A stretch of DNA of 64,000 nucleotides from Fuscibacter oryzae (GCF_016765795.1 NZ_JAESVP010000006.1:62001-126000), one strand, 5' to 3'. Shown: positions 17,337 to 24,833, counted from the stretch's first letter. Notes: generated by a model from the letters alone, not told the origin. Program-made: numbers and translations.

Positions 17337-18011
17337 TTAGCCTTCAACCCTCAGTTCCAGCGTCCGCCATCCACCGCTTTCTGGGAAATACTGGATTCTT
17401 CCCTCGAAGGTTGTCCGCAGCATGGCCCCGAACCCGTTTTGTGCATCCACCTTGCCGAAAACTTGGTAGATGCAGTCACCGAGGTGCCTCGTGCCCGGCT
17501 CATATCTGCCGGGAAAATCCGCCGTCGATGGTGCGCGCAACTGCTCGCGGACTTCGTTCTGGAGCATCACGTATGCCATCCCCGCCTTGTCGTCGGTGCA
17601 TTCGGCTAGGTACGCAGCCTTCGCGGTGTTCTGGCGTCGCTTCGCTTCGACCTCGTATTGCTCGGGGCGGAGTTCCTTCAGCGCGTTCAGCCAACGGACT
17701 TCGTCTTGGGTACGCAAAGTGGTGAGATAAGCTTCGACGTCGGTGGCGCGCAGATGGGCCAACTCAGCCTCCTGATGGGCTTGGATCTTCGGCCCCATGA
17801 AGATAGCCGCGCCAAAGCATACGAACATGACCATGAATGCCTTGAAGCGCCCAGTAATGCGGGGCGGCTTCCAACCGAAAAGCAAGCACAGCGTCGCCAC
17901 CACGAAGATGCCGAAGGTTGTCCACATGGCGACTTCGACATGGGCATAAGTGAGGATGACCAGAAGCACCGTAAGCGCGGTCAACTCCAAGTAGGCAATC
18001 AAAAACTGCAT
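17337..18011 (-). CDS. Membrane protein of unknown function under apparent C-protein control
   Basis: 224 residues from ATG 18011 (GGAGA upstream); the open frame extends further but crosses the C-box. The N-terminal 85 residues contain three hydrophobic segments (about 2-22, 27-46 and 57-76, the last GRFKAFMVMFVCFGAAIFMG). The rest is soluble and charged, with an Ala/Glu/Leu-rich helical part (EAELAHLRATDVEAYLTTLR) and a C-terminal region near residues 180-224 containing DCIYQVFGKVDAQNGFG, perhaps a small domain. No family recognised. A canonical C-box lies 23-33 bases before the start codon. Positions suggest an exclusion or toxin-like membrane effector, but that is speculative. Confidence 0.7.
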   Translation of the reverse strand: MQFLIAYLELTALTVLLVILTYAHVEVAMWTTFGIFVVATLCLLFGWKPPRITGRFKAFMVMFVCFGAAIFMGPKIQAHQEAELAHLRATDVEAYLTTLRTQDEVRWLNALKELRPEQYEVEAKRRQNTAKAAYLAECTDDKAGMAYVMLQNEVREQLRAPSTADFPGRYEPGTRHLGDCIYQVFGKVDAQNGFGAMLRTTFEGRIQYFPESGGWRTLELRVEG

Positions 18012-18033
18012 CGGAAAGTCTCCACAAAACCGA

Positions 18034-18044
18034 GACTTATAGTC
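18034..18044. promoter_or_regulatory. Single C-box GACTTATAGTC before the membrane protein gene
   Basis: Perfect match to the GACT-N3-AGTC half-operator bound by restriction-modification controller proteins. On the minus strand TATAAG at its centre could be the -10 of the membrane protein gene. A single box in front of the regulated gene mirrors the methylase operator of Esp1396I, where C protein represses. Confidence 0.7.
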
Positions 18045-18079
18045 TGCACGCGCCAAAGCAGAGCGACAACAGAAAATGA

Positions 18080-18105
18080 GACTCATAGTCTGTAGATCAA
18101 TAGTC
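18080..18105. promoter_or_regulatory. Double C-box operator of the C-protein gene
   Basis: GACTCATAGTC (18080-18090), TGTA, GATCAATAGTC (18095-18105). The two 11-bp boxes are 15 bp apart centre to centre, as in the OL-OR operator of known C proteins. They end 22 bases before the C gene start, where the protein would first activate and then repress its own promoter. Confidence 0.8.
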
Positions 18106-18127
18106 TACAGCGTTGCGCTATGGCCGC

Positions 18128-18346
18128 ATGAACATAAAGGCGGTCGTGGGCAGGAACGTAAGGCGGTATCGGGAGCTGAAAGGCATCTCGCAGGAAGAGC
18201 TTGCCTTCGACGCCGACTTGCACCGCACCTATGTCAGCGGAGTTGAACGCGGGGTGCGCAACCCCACCGTCCTTATCGTCGGCAAACTAGCCAATGCACT
18301 TGGCGTTGCGCCTTGCAAGTTATTGGAATATAAGGAGACTTCCTGA
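18128..18346 (+). CDS. Controller (C) protein-like HTH regulator
   Basis: 72 residues starting MNIKAVVGRNVRRYRELKGI. The HTH spans about residues 20-43 (SQEELAFDADLHRTYVSGVE) and is followed by RGVRNPTV, the hallmark of restriction-modification C proteins, which dimerise and time enzyme expression after entry. ATG 18128 has no ribosome-binding site, as in several leaderless C genes; a TTG at 18113 is an alternative. The C-boxes upstream fit perfectly. No type II enzyme lies beside it; the divergent gene is a membrane protein. It ends just before the replacement tRNA, which is on the other strand. Confidence 0.85.
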   Translation: MNIKAVVGRNVRRYRELKGISQEELAFDADLHRTYVSGVERGVRNPTVLIVGKLANALGVAPCKLLEYKETS

Positions 18347-18352
18347 GAAGGA

Positions 18353-18428
18353 TGGTGCCGGTGAAGGGACTCGAACCCCCGACCCCATCATTACGAATGA
18401 CGTGCTCTACCAGCTGAGCTACACCGGC
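18353..18428 (-). tRNA. tRNA-Thr(CGU), complete copy carried by the island
   Basis: 76 bases with encoded CCA (TGG at 18353-18355). Acceptor stem GCCGGTG/CACCGGC, D arm GTAGCTCAGCTGGTAGAGC, anticodon stem CGTCA/TGATG with loop TTCGTAA (anticodon CGT), T arm GGGGGTTCGAGTCCC. Compared with the gene split by the island it differs at one acceptor pair, C:G to G:C, changed on both strands, so it is a separate functional gene and not a rejoined product. It lies 97 bases inside the right core and in the same orientation as the original gene. Confidence 0.97.
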
Positions 18429-18442
18429 ATCCTTCTCTGCGT

Positions 18443-18463
18443 TGGCCCTACTATGGCCCTACT
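18443..18463. repeat. Right candidate integrase arm-type sites
   Basis: Two copies of TGGCCCTACT (18443-18452 and 18454-18463), spaced 11 bp, one helical turn. They match the left-end copies in sequence and orientation and lie 63-83 bases inside the right core. Confidence 0.55.
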
Positions 18464-18525
18464 GACAATACAACCCCCGATCTAACTACTTGGCTTTACA
18501 CGTCTTTCACGAGCGGACCCGCTAC

Positions 18526-18563
18526 TTACGAATGACGTGCTCTACCAGCTGAGCTACAGCGGC
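18526..18563 (-). pseudogene. 5' half of the disrupted chromosomal tRNA-Thr(CGU), attR side, with attR core
   Basis: Minus strand: GCCGCTG acceptor, D arm GTAGCTCAGCTGGTAGAGC, anticodon 5' arm CGTCA and loop up to the core (18526-18533). Element sequence then replaces the rest; it does not resemble a tRNA 3' half. It keeps whatever promoter served the original gene, so transcription from the right would run through this half and on into the complete tRNA about 100 bases downstream. Between 18564 and the hemY stop I see no other gene; a GGCTT-N7-AAGCC hairpin lies near 18657-18675. Confidence 0.9.
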
Positions 18564-18683
18564 ACTCTTTTCTTCATGCGTCAGGTTGCGTGGGGTGGTG
18601 ACCTTTCGGGCGCCACCAAGCTTTGCCTGAACCGCCGCGCCGAATTAGCAGCGCGGGGCTTCGCTTGCAAGCCGGAAGCTTGA

Positions 18684-20132
18684 CTAATTTGCACTGCGTG
18701 CGATGGCTGCAAGGTCAATGATGTCGTCCTTTACGGTCTCGGGCGGGGCGGAGGGTGGGGCTTTGACCATCAATGGCAGCAGTTCGGCACCTGTTGCACT
18801 TGGCCCGATGGTCTCGACCGGCTCGCGCCAGCTCAGGGTGTCAAACCCACCACAATTCTCGCAGATGGGGTGCCATTCGGAATGGATCGACTGGCACTTG
18901 TCGCAACACCATTGCGGCCCGCGCGGTGCCGTCAGCGCCTTGGCCAACCAGCCCCGCACGATGGCATCATCGGCACCCTCGCCCCGCTCTATCGCGGCCA
19001 TGATTGCAAAGGCGCGCTGTGTCGGGTGGCGGGTTACCGTGTCGGCCAAGGCGCGGCGGGCCACCGGGAAGTCTTCGGCCGCCACATTCAGTTCGGCCAA
19101 AAGCATGCGGGATTCATCGTGATTGGGATTGGCCGCAATCAACGAGGCAAAGCGCTTTACACGGGCGGCTGGCGTTTCTTCTGGCTCTATCTCGGCAAAG
19201 GCGGCGGCCAGATCGGGGTGAGGCTGCGATTCCCAGGATTTGCGCAGCAAACGGGTGGCCCCCTTCTTGTCGCCCTTCAGCGTCAAGCTGCGGGCGGCCA
19301 TGGCAGCAGCCGGAATAAGATCGGGCGACTTGCGATTGGCCTCGATAGCGGCCTCGCGTAACTCGATGCTGGACTGATCATCCAAAAGACTCCGTGCCTC
19401 TTGCAGGGCAAGAACAGCGTCACGCCGACGAAACAGCTCTTTCGGCAAGGCGCCCGCCTTCATCTTGGCGCCAAGTGTGGCGCGAGCCCCCTTCCAGTCG
19501 GCGCTGTCTGATTGCAGCTTTAGCAGAATGTCCTGCGTGGCGGCGTGACGCGGCTTTAGCGCAAAGGCCTTTTCGGCCAATGCCAGGGCTGTTTCGGTAT
19601 CCCCCCCGGCAATCTTTTGTTTCAAAAGGCCGTGAATCGCAATGAACCGCGTTTCCTCATGCCCAAGCAACGCCTTGTAGGCAGCCTCGGCCCGGCTGCC
19701 ATCACCGGCAAGTTCAGCCGCTTGCGCCACCAGCAAGTTGGTCAGTTCGGGCTTTTGCAGATAGCGCTCGGCCCGCTGCGCCCGCATAAGGGCCAGCCGC
19801 CCCTCTCCGGCTGCAACAGCCAGCATCGCCTCTGACATCGCCTTGTAGCCGCGGCGTTCGCGGTTGCGGTCAAAATAGCGCGAAATCGCGGTTTCATCGC
19901 CGTTCAGAAAACGCAAGGTCGCCACCAGCAGGCCAACAACCTTCATCAACAGCCAGATCAGCGCCATCAAAACCAGTGCCGTTATCACTGCGGCCAGCGG
20001 TGTCAGGGTGAACTCCCACCCCGCAATCTGAATGCGCAGCCCCTCTTGCAGATCCAGCAGCGCACCGGCCGCCAGCGTCAGCACGGCAACCAAAGCCACG
20101 AAGAACAGGATTTTCAACAAAGACCAGACCAT
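18684..20132 (-). CDS. hemY: HemY-like TPR membrane protein
   Basis: 482 residues. Two membrane segments at the N-terminus (about 5-25 and 43-70) are followed by the HemY_N pattern (LQEGLRIQIAGWEFTLTPLA) and many TPR-like helices (GDGSRAEAAYKALLG, ALAEKAFALKPRHA). The C-terminus has a four-cysteine zinc-ribbon-like motif, CDKCQSIHSEWHPICENCGG, seen in alphaproteobacterial members. It is associated with haem synthesis genes and here lies downstream of hemD, but its exact role is not settled; it is not protoporphyrinogen oxidase of the Bacillus HemY type. It ends about 120 bases before the split tRNA-Thr and may be transcribed into it. Confidence 0.88.
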   Translation of the reverse strand: MVWSLLKILFFVALVAVLTLAAGALLDLQEGLRIQIAGWEFTLTPLAAVITALVLMALIWLLMKVVGLLVATLRFLNGDETAISRYFDRNRERRGYKAMSEAMLAVAAGEGRLALMRAQRAERYLQKPELTNLLVAQAAELAGDGSRAEAAYKALLGHEETRFIAIHGLLKQKIAGGDTETALALAEKAFALKPRHAATQDILLKLQSDSADWKGARATLGAKMKAGALPKELFRRRDAVLALQEARSLLDDQSSIELREAAIEANRKSPDLIPAAAMAARSLTLKGDKKGATRLLRKSWESQPHPDLAAAFAEIEPEETPAARVKRFASLIAANPNHDESRMLLAELNVAAEDFPVARRALADTVTRHPTQRAFAIMAAIERGEGADDAIVRGWLAKALTAPRGPQWCCDKCQSIHSEWHPICENCGGFDTLSWREPVETIGPSATGAELLPLMVKAPPSAPPETVKDDIIDLAAIARSAN

Positions 20133-20141
20133 CTGTGCCCC

Positions 20142-21224
20142 CTATCCGTCGATCGTTGCCGTCAACGACGACAGGGCCGCAATCGCCGCCAGCCGTTGCT
20201 CTGCCTTGGTGTGCCAGTCGGCCATTGCCGCCTTGCCCGGCTCTGGCAGGCTGTCCAGCTGGGCCAGCGCAGCGGCCAGATCGCCTTGGGCAAGGCTGGC
20301 TTCTGCGCGCGATAGAACCGCATCGGGATCATTCCCCTCGCGCGGCTGTAAAGACCGCGCGCCGGTTTGTGTCCGCAGAAAGCTGCCGATCCGGTCGGCC
20401 CAAGTGGCCCCCATGTCAGCCTGCAAAGATGCCTCAAGCGCAAGGCGCGCGGCATTTGGGAATCCGTCGCGCAATTGCGCAATGGTTGGAATGCCGCTTG
20501 CGGCGGGGGCGGACAAAGCCTCTGGTACGGCACCAAGATCGGCAAGCAGGCTGGCATAGGGCACCCCGCTGTCCATCGCGGCCATGACTTGCCCCAGCGC
20601 GGTGCGGGCACGGGCTTTGGCAACCATGGCCTCGGTCTCGGATTGCAGCGTGGCGGCGCGCTCTTCAACGGCCTTCAGGCGGTCTTCGGTCTTCTGGGTC
20701 ACCCCCTCCAGACCCACAGCGCCTTCGGTTTTCAGGGCCTCGACATCGGCGCGCAATGCTGCAAGCGCGGCAGGCGAGGCACTTGTGCCATCGGTGGGCA
20801 AGGTTTCAATCGCGGACAAGCGCGACTCCAGTGCCGCAATCCTGCTGTCGACGGGTGAAAGGTCCACCGCAGGTGGGGCCTTGGATTCAAGCGCAGTAAT
20901 CCGATCAGCCAGTTGGGTATCGGCAGGAACCGGCTGTGAAAGTTTCGCCAATTCCACCTTCAACGCCTCAATCTCGGTCGCCTGCTGCGTCAGCATCGCC
21001 TGCAAGTCGCCCGTTACGGCAAGTGGCCAGCCCTTGGGGTAAAGCTGCGCAGCGCCAAAGCCCAAACCAGCCGCGACCACGCCGCCAACCAGGCCCCCAA
21101 GAAAGCCACCCCGGCGCGGTTGCGAGCGGGGTGTCGTGTCAATCGGCGGAGGCGTTTTGATCATATCGGCGTCTGGCACAACCGAATCCGTCAGAGCGGG
21201 GGTGGGGTCTTCGGTCTGTGACAT
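20142..21224 (-). CDS. Mitofilin-like (COG4223) membrane protein
   Basis: 360 residues from ATG 21224; the earlier start at 21290 lacks a ribosome-binding site. A proline-rich cytoplasmic N-terminus precedes one membrane segment (GGFLGGLVGGVVAAGLGFGA), then a long coiled coil (about 85-220: IEALKVELAKL, ADRITALESK, RIAALESRLSAIE) and a helical C-terminal domain resembling the mitofilin end (YASLLADLGAVPEAL). This family is the bacterial relative of Mic60, which shapes intracytoplasmic membranes in alphaproteobacteria. It lies 10 bases upstream of hemY and downstream of hemD, the known alphaproteobacterial arrangement. Confidence 0.85.
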   Translation of the reverse strand: MSQTEDPTPALTDSVVPDADMIKTPPPIDTTPRSQPRRGGFLGGLVGGVVAAGLGFGAAQLYPKGWPLAVTGDLQAMLTQQATEIEALKVELAKLSQPVPADTQLADRITALESKAPPAVDLSPVDSRIAALESRLSAIETLPTDGTSASPAALAALRADVEALKTEGAVGLEGVTQKTEDRLKAVEERAATLQSETEAMVAKARARTALGQVMAAMDSGVPYASLLADLGAVPEALSAPAASGIPTIAQLRDGFPNAARLALEASLQADMGATWADRIGSFLRTQTGARSLQPREGNDPDAVLSRAEASLAQGDLAAALAQLDSLPEPGKAAMADWHTKAEQRLAAIAALSSLTATIDG

Positions 21225-21277
21225 CGCCGACTCTTTCTGCTGCCTGTGTGTAACGTAATGCGTGCCAGTGCCCGGCA

Positions 21278-21997
21278 TCAAGAACTGCACGCTGCGGCGA
21301 TAAGCCTTTGTACCGCCAGCAACATGCCATCACTGTCGGGCGTGTCGGCGATTTCCAGCCCAAGAGGATCAAGCGCGGTCAATTCACGGCCAACGGCCAG
21401 ACTAAGAGCGGCAAGCCAAAGCCCCGGCCTTGGCCCTGCGATTTTTGCAAAGATCCGGGCAGAGCGTGGTGAAAACAGCGGAACGATTAGCGGCTGGTGG
21501 CCGCGAATCAACGCCTGCCCCTCTGGCAACGGTGGCGTTTCACGTTGATCGTAAACAACCAGACTTTGCGTCTCTATTCCGCCTTTGGTCAATGTTTCGG
21601 CAATATCGCCACGTGCTTCGACACCCCGAAGATGCAGCAGCGGGCCGGTCTCTTGTTCGCGCCGGATCAGCGCAATTAGCGCAGCCGCATCGCCTCCGGC
21701 AGATGTTGCGGCAAAGCCCAGTTTTGCGGCCACTTGTGCAGTGCGGTCGCCGACGCACCACGCCCTGCACGGCAGATCATTCCGCATTCGCCCCGCCGCG
21801 AGCGCCCCGGATTCGGACGTCAGCACAAGCGCTGAAAACTTGCCGTCCGGCAATGTCACGGGCAAAAATCGTGTCTCCATCAACGGAGAAATGACAACCG
21901 GCAGCCTGGTTACCTGTGCCAGCGTCCCGGCAAAGCGCTGGCTTTGCGCCAAAGGCCGGGTCAGCAGGATGATCGGAGCGCGGGATTGTCTGGGCAT
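21278..21997 (-). CDS. hemD: Uroporphyrinogen-III synthase
   Basis: 239 residues. Cyclises hydroxymethylbilane to uroporphyrinogen III in haem and bacteriochlorophyll synthesis. HemD is poorly conserved, but the two-lobe pattern is clear: LLTRPLAQSQRFAG at the start, ALVLTSESGALAA, WCVGDRTAQVAAKLGF, LLHLRGVEARGDIAETL, VYDQRE, and LFSPRSARIF. First gene of hemD-mitofilin-hemY on the minus strand; divergent from tsaD with 46 bases between them. hemC is not in the window. Confidence 0.9.
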   Translation of the reverse strand: MPRQSRAPIILLTRPLAQSQRFAGTLAQVTRLPVVISPLMETRFLPVTLPDGKFSALVLTSESGALAAGRMRNDLPCRAWCVGDRTAQVAAKLGFAATSAGGDAAALIALIRREQETGPLLHLRGVEARGDIAETLTKGGIETQSLVVYDQRETPPLPEGQALIRGHQPLIVPLFSPRSARIFAKIAGPRPGLWLAALSLAVGRELTALDPLGLEIADTPDSDGMLLAVQRLIAAACSS

Positions 21998-22043
21998 GTC
22001 TTGGGTGTTACCTCGCTAGGAACCCTGGCCGCAACGGAAAGCC

Positions 22044-23138
22044 ATGTCCGGCACCCTGACCTTTCTGGGAATCGAATCAAGCTGTGATGACACGGCTGCC
22101 GCAGTGGTGCGCCTGCACGGCACCACGCCAGAGGTGCTGTCCTCGGTGGTCGAGGGGCAAACCGCCCTGCATGCCGCATTTGGTGGGGTCGTGCCGGAAA
22201 TCGCCGCCCGCGCCCATGCCGAACGGCTGGACGGCTGTGTCGAACAGGCGCTTTCGCTGGCCGGGCTGGATCTGTCGCATCTGGACGGGATTGCCGTGAC
22301 CGCCGGACCGGGCCTGATTGGCGGAGTTCTGTCTGGCGTCATGCTGGCCAAGGGATTGGCTGCGGCGACGGGCTTGCCGATGGTGGGCGTCAACCATCTG
22401 GCCGGTCATGGGCTGACGCCGCGCCTGACCGATGGATTGGCTTTTCCCTATCTGCTGTTGCTGGTTTCGGGCGGCCATTGCCAGTTTCTAATCGTGAAAA
22501 GCGCAACCGAGTTTCAGCGGCTGGGTGGCACGATTGACGACGCACCCGGTGAAGCCTTTGACAAGACGGCAAAACTGTTGGGCCTGCCCCAGCCCGGCGG
22601 CCCCGTGGTTGAGGCGGAGGCGGCGCTGGGCGACGCCCGCCGGTTTCAGTTTCCCCGGCCGCTGCTGGACAGACCCGGCTGCGATATGTCGTTTTCCGGT
22701 TTGAAGACCGCTCTTTTACGGACACGGGATGCTGTGATTGCCGAAAAAGGCGGGATCACCCTACAGGACCGCCGCGATATGTGCGCGGGCTTTCAACTGG
22801 CCGTGGCAGAGGTTCTGGCTGAAAAAACCCGCCGTGCCGTGCAGATATATCTGGACCTTGCCCCCTCAAGTGCCGTGTTGGCCGTGGCAGGCGGCGTTGC
22901 CGCAAATCAGGCTCTGCGCGGCCGGTTAGAGGCTGTTTCGGCGCAGCTTGGTCTGGGTTTCGTCGCACCCCCGCTGCGGCTTTGCACCGACAATGCGGCA
23001 ATGATCGCCTGGGCCGGGATCGAGCTGTTTCAAGCCGGGCAGCGCGACGGATTCGACCTGCAAGCCCGTCCACGCTGGCCCCTGGATCAAAACGCACCGG
23101 CGATGATCGGGTCCGGCAAGAGGGGGGCCAAGGCATGA
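22044..23138 (+). CDS. tsaD: tRNA N6-threonylcarbamoyladenosine transferase
   Basis: 364 residues. Transfers threonylcarbamoyl to A37 of ANN-reading tRNAs with TsaB, TsaC and TsaE. Features: [15 protein letters not shown] at the N-terminus, the metal site NHLAGH near residue 117, [29 protein letters not shown] and [12 protein letters not shown]. It overlaps gpsA by 4 bases. TsaE of the same pathway is encoded at 33428 as part of a fusion. One of its substrates, tRNA-Thr, is the gene disrupted and replaced by the island. Confidence 0.97.
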   Translation: MSGTLTFLGIESSCDDTAAAVVRLHGTTPEVLSSVVEGQTALHAAFGGVVPEIAARAHAERLDGCVEQALSLAGLDLSHLDGIAVTAGPGLIGGVLSGVMLAKGLAAATGLPMVGVNHLAGHGLTPRLTDGLAFPYLLLLVSGGHCQFLIVKSATEFQRLGGTIDDAPGEAFDKTAKLLGLPQPGGPVVEAEAALGDARRFQFPRPLLDRPGCDMSFSGLKTALLRTRDAVIAEKGGITLQDRRDMCAGFQLAVAEVLAEKTRRAVQIYLDLAPSSAVLAVAGGVAANQALRGRLEAVSAQLGLGFVAPPLRLCTDNAAMIAWAGIELFQAGQRDGFDLQARPRWPLDQNAPAMIGSGKRGAKA

Positions 23139-24085
23139 TCGGCGTCATCGGGGCAGGGGCGTTTGGCACTGCGCTTGCGGTCACATTGGCGAAAAAGGGC
23201 CATGAAGTGCGGCTGTGGGCCCGCAACTCGGACCATATCGCCGAGATGGCGCGGACAAGGCGGAATGAATCGCGCCTGCCGGGTATTTCCCTGCCGGAAA
23301 CAGTGACTGTTACGCCGAATAGTGACGATCTGAATGGCGCAAGCGTCATTCTTCTGTCGCTGCCGATGCAGGCTTTGGGGGCATTTCTGGCGGCACAGGG
23401 ACGCAATCTTGACAGCCCGTGGCTGGTGGCTTGCTGCAAGGGAATTGATCTGAAAACCCTGACGGGCCCGGTTGAATTGATCCGGCTGACGCGTCCTGCC
23501 TGCGGTGCGGCAATCCTGACGGGGCCAAGTTTCGCTGCCGATATCGCGCGCGGCCTGCCAACTGCGCTGACCCTTGCTGGTGGGGACGAGGCGCTGCAAA
23601 TCCTGCTTTCAACCCCGACCCTGCGGCTATATCGCAGCGATGACACAACCGGCGCCGAGCTGGGCGGGGCAATGAAGAATGTGGTCGCCATCGCAGCGGG
23701 TATCGTGATCGGGGCTGGCTTAGGCGATTCGGCCCGTGCCGCGTTGATGACCCGCGGCTATGCCGAAATGCTGCGGCTGGCCCTTGCACTGGGGGCACGC
23801 GCCGAAACGCTGGCGGGCCTGTCTGGTCTGGGTGATCTGGTTCTGACCTGCACCTCTGCCCAGTCGCGCAATTTCCGCTTTGGTCAGGCGCTGGGGTCTG
23901 GCCAGGGCTTTGACCCCTTGGTCACGGTCGAGGGGCTGGCCACCGCGCGCGCCGTGGCCGCCGTTGCCAGACAGCGGCAGATTGACATGCCGATCACAGC
24001 CATGATTGCCGCCCTTGTTGAGAACCAGATTACTCTGCCAGAGGCCATTCAGGCCCTGATGTCCCGCCCCTTGAAACAGGAATAG
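23135..24085 (+). CDS. gpsA: Glycerol-3-phosphate dehydrogenase [NAD(P)+]
   Basis: 316 residues. Reduces dihydroxyacetone phosphate to sn-glycerol-3-phosphate for phospholipids. N-terminal Rossmann motif [16 protein letters not shown], then [29 protein letters not shown], the catalytic Lys in [14 protein letters not shown] and [16 protein letters not shown] 23135 overlaps the tsaD stop (ATGA); the longer open frame is not used. Confidence 0.97.
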   Translation: MIGVIGAGAFGTALAVTLAKKGHEVRLWARNSDHIAEMARTRRNESRLPGISLPETVTVTPNSDDLNGASVILLSLPMQALGAFLAAQGRNLDSPWLVACCKGIDLKTLTGPVELIRLTRPACGAAILTGPSFAADIARGLPTALTLAGGDEALQILLSTPTLRLYRSDDTTGAELGGAMKNVVAIAAGIVIGAGLGDSARAALMTRGYAEMLRLALALGARAETLAGLSGLGDLVLTCTSAQSRNFRFGQALGSGQGFDPLVTVEGLATARAVAAVARQRQIDMPITAMIAALVENQITLPEAIQALMSRPLKQE

Positions 24086-24088
24086 CCC

Positions 24089-24361
24089 ATGCGCGTCGCA
24101 CTGATCTGCCGGGACAAGCCCGGCCACCTGGAAACCCGCCTTGCCAACCGCGCGGCGCATCTGGACCATATCAACACCTCTGGCGTTGTGGAGATGGCGG
24201 GGCCATTTCTGAATACTGAAGGCCAGATGACCGGCAGCCTGTTGGTGTTGAACGTCGAAACGCTGGAACAGGCGCAGGCCTGGGCCGATGCCGACCCCTA
24301 TGCCAAGGCAGGTCTGTTCGACAGCGTAACCGTCACCGAATGGAAAAAGGTGGTGGGATGA
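24089..24361 (+). CDS. YciI-like protein
   Basis: 90 residues with the YciI fold (ferredoxin-like, DGPA-type): ALICRDKPGHLETRLANRAAH, then GPFLN.EGQMTGSLLVL, ADADPYAKAGLFDSV. Conserved His-Asp pairs in the family suggest an enzymatic role, but the substrate is unknown. It starts 3 bases after gpsA and overlaps the EVE gene by 4 bases, so the four genes tsaD to EVE are one operon. Confidence 0.92.
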   Translation: MRVALICRDKPGHLETRLANRAAHLDHINTSGVVEMAGPFLNTEGQMTGSLLVLNVETLEQAQAWADADPYAKAGLFDSVTVTEWKKVVG

Positions 24362-24777
24362 CCTTCTGGCTGTTCAAATCCGAACCCGACACCTGGAGCT
24401 GGGACCAGCAGGTCGCAAAGGGGCCCGAGGGCGAAGAATGGCACGGCGTGCGCAACTATCAGGCGCGCAACAACATGCGGGCGATGAAGATCGGCGATCT
24501 TGGATTTTTCTACCATTCCAACATCGGCAAGGAAGTTGTGGGTGTTGTCGAGGTGTGCCGCGAAAGCAGCCCGGATTCCACAACGGACGATCCGCGCTGG
24601 GATTGTGTGTGGATCAAGGCCGTGCGCCCTCTGATCACCCCGGTTTCGCTGGACACCTGCAAAGTTCAGCCGGGGCTGGAGAAGATGGTACTGGTCAACA
24701 ACTCCCGCCTGTCGGTTCAACCGGTATCGGCAGAAGAGTGGCGAATTGTCTGTGGCTTGGGCGGCTTGCCTGCCTGA
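24358..24777 (+). CDS. EVE-domain protein
   Basis: 139 residues beginning MTFWLFKSEPDTWSWDQQ. Essentially one EVE domain (PUA-like fold): GVRNYQARNNMRAMKIGDLGFFYHSN, VVGVVEV, WDCVWIKAVRPL. EVE domains bind modified bases in DNA or RNA, and genes of this type often lie next to gpsA or yciI in alphaproteobacteria. The specific target is unknown. Last gene of the tsaD operon; ATG 24358 overlaps the preceding stop. Confidence 0.93.
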   Translation: MTFWLFKSEPDTWSWDQQVAKGPEGEEWHGVRNYQARNNMRAMKIGDLGFFYHSNIGKEVVGVVEVCRESSPDSTTDDPRWDCVWIKAVRPLITPVSLDTCKVQPGLEKMVLVNNSRLSVQPVSAEEWRIVCGLGGLPA

Positions 24778-24789
24778 CCGGATTTTCGG

Positions 24790-24833
24790 CTGGCAAAAAG
24801 TGAAGGGCCCCGCACCCCTACGGAACCCTTCAC
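24790..24833 (-). terminator. Rho-independent terminator reading leftward
   Basis: GTGAAGGG (24800-24807) and CCCTTCAC (24826-24833) form an 8-bp stem; on the minus strand the stem is followed by TTTTTGCC. It could end the leftward DUF2853 transcript and also protect the rightward tsaD operon. The remaining 24834-25011 contains a second GC-rich hairpin near 24972-24990 and no gene. Confidence 0.6.

Larger units (their letters stand above)
1063..18533. mobile_element. 17.5-kb integrated island in tRNA-Thr(CGU) carrying defence genes and a replacement tRNA
   Basis: Bounded by the 8-bp core TTACGAAT (1063-1070 and 18526-18533), the anticodon-loop sequence of tRNA-Thr. It contains a tyrosine integrase, an AlpA-type regulator, a primase-VapE protein, candidate integrase arm sites near both ends, a type I restriction-modification operon, a DUF262/DUF1524 protein, an XRE-ImmA pair, a C protein and a complete tRNA-Thr. 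Flanking genes (ilvD, hemY) are core chromosomal. No capsid, portal, terminase, relaxase or type IV secretion genes are visible, so it resembles a phage satellite or non-conjugative integrative island. Base composition looks less GC-rich than the flanks by eye. Confidence 0.9.

Noticed and set aside
1031-18397. The 37-bp identical repeat of tRNA 3' half (1034-1070 and 18365-18401) as attL/attR
   Set aside because: Using this repeat would leave the third fragment (18526-18563) unexplained, and the left half does not pair correctly with the intact tRNA acceptor. The 8-bp core joining 1025-1070 to 18526-18563 gives a perfect tRNA, so the long repeat is only homology between two tRNA-Thr genes.
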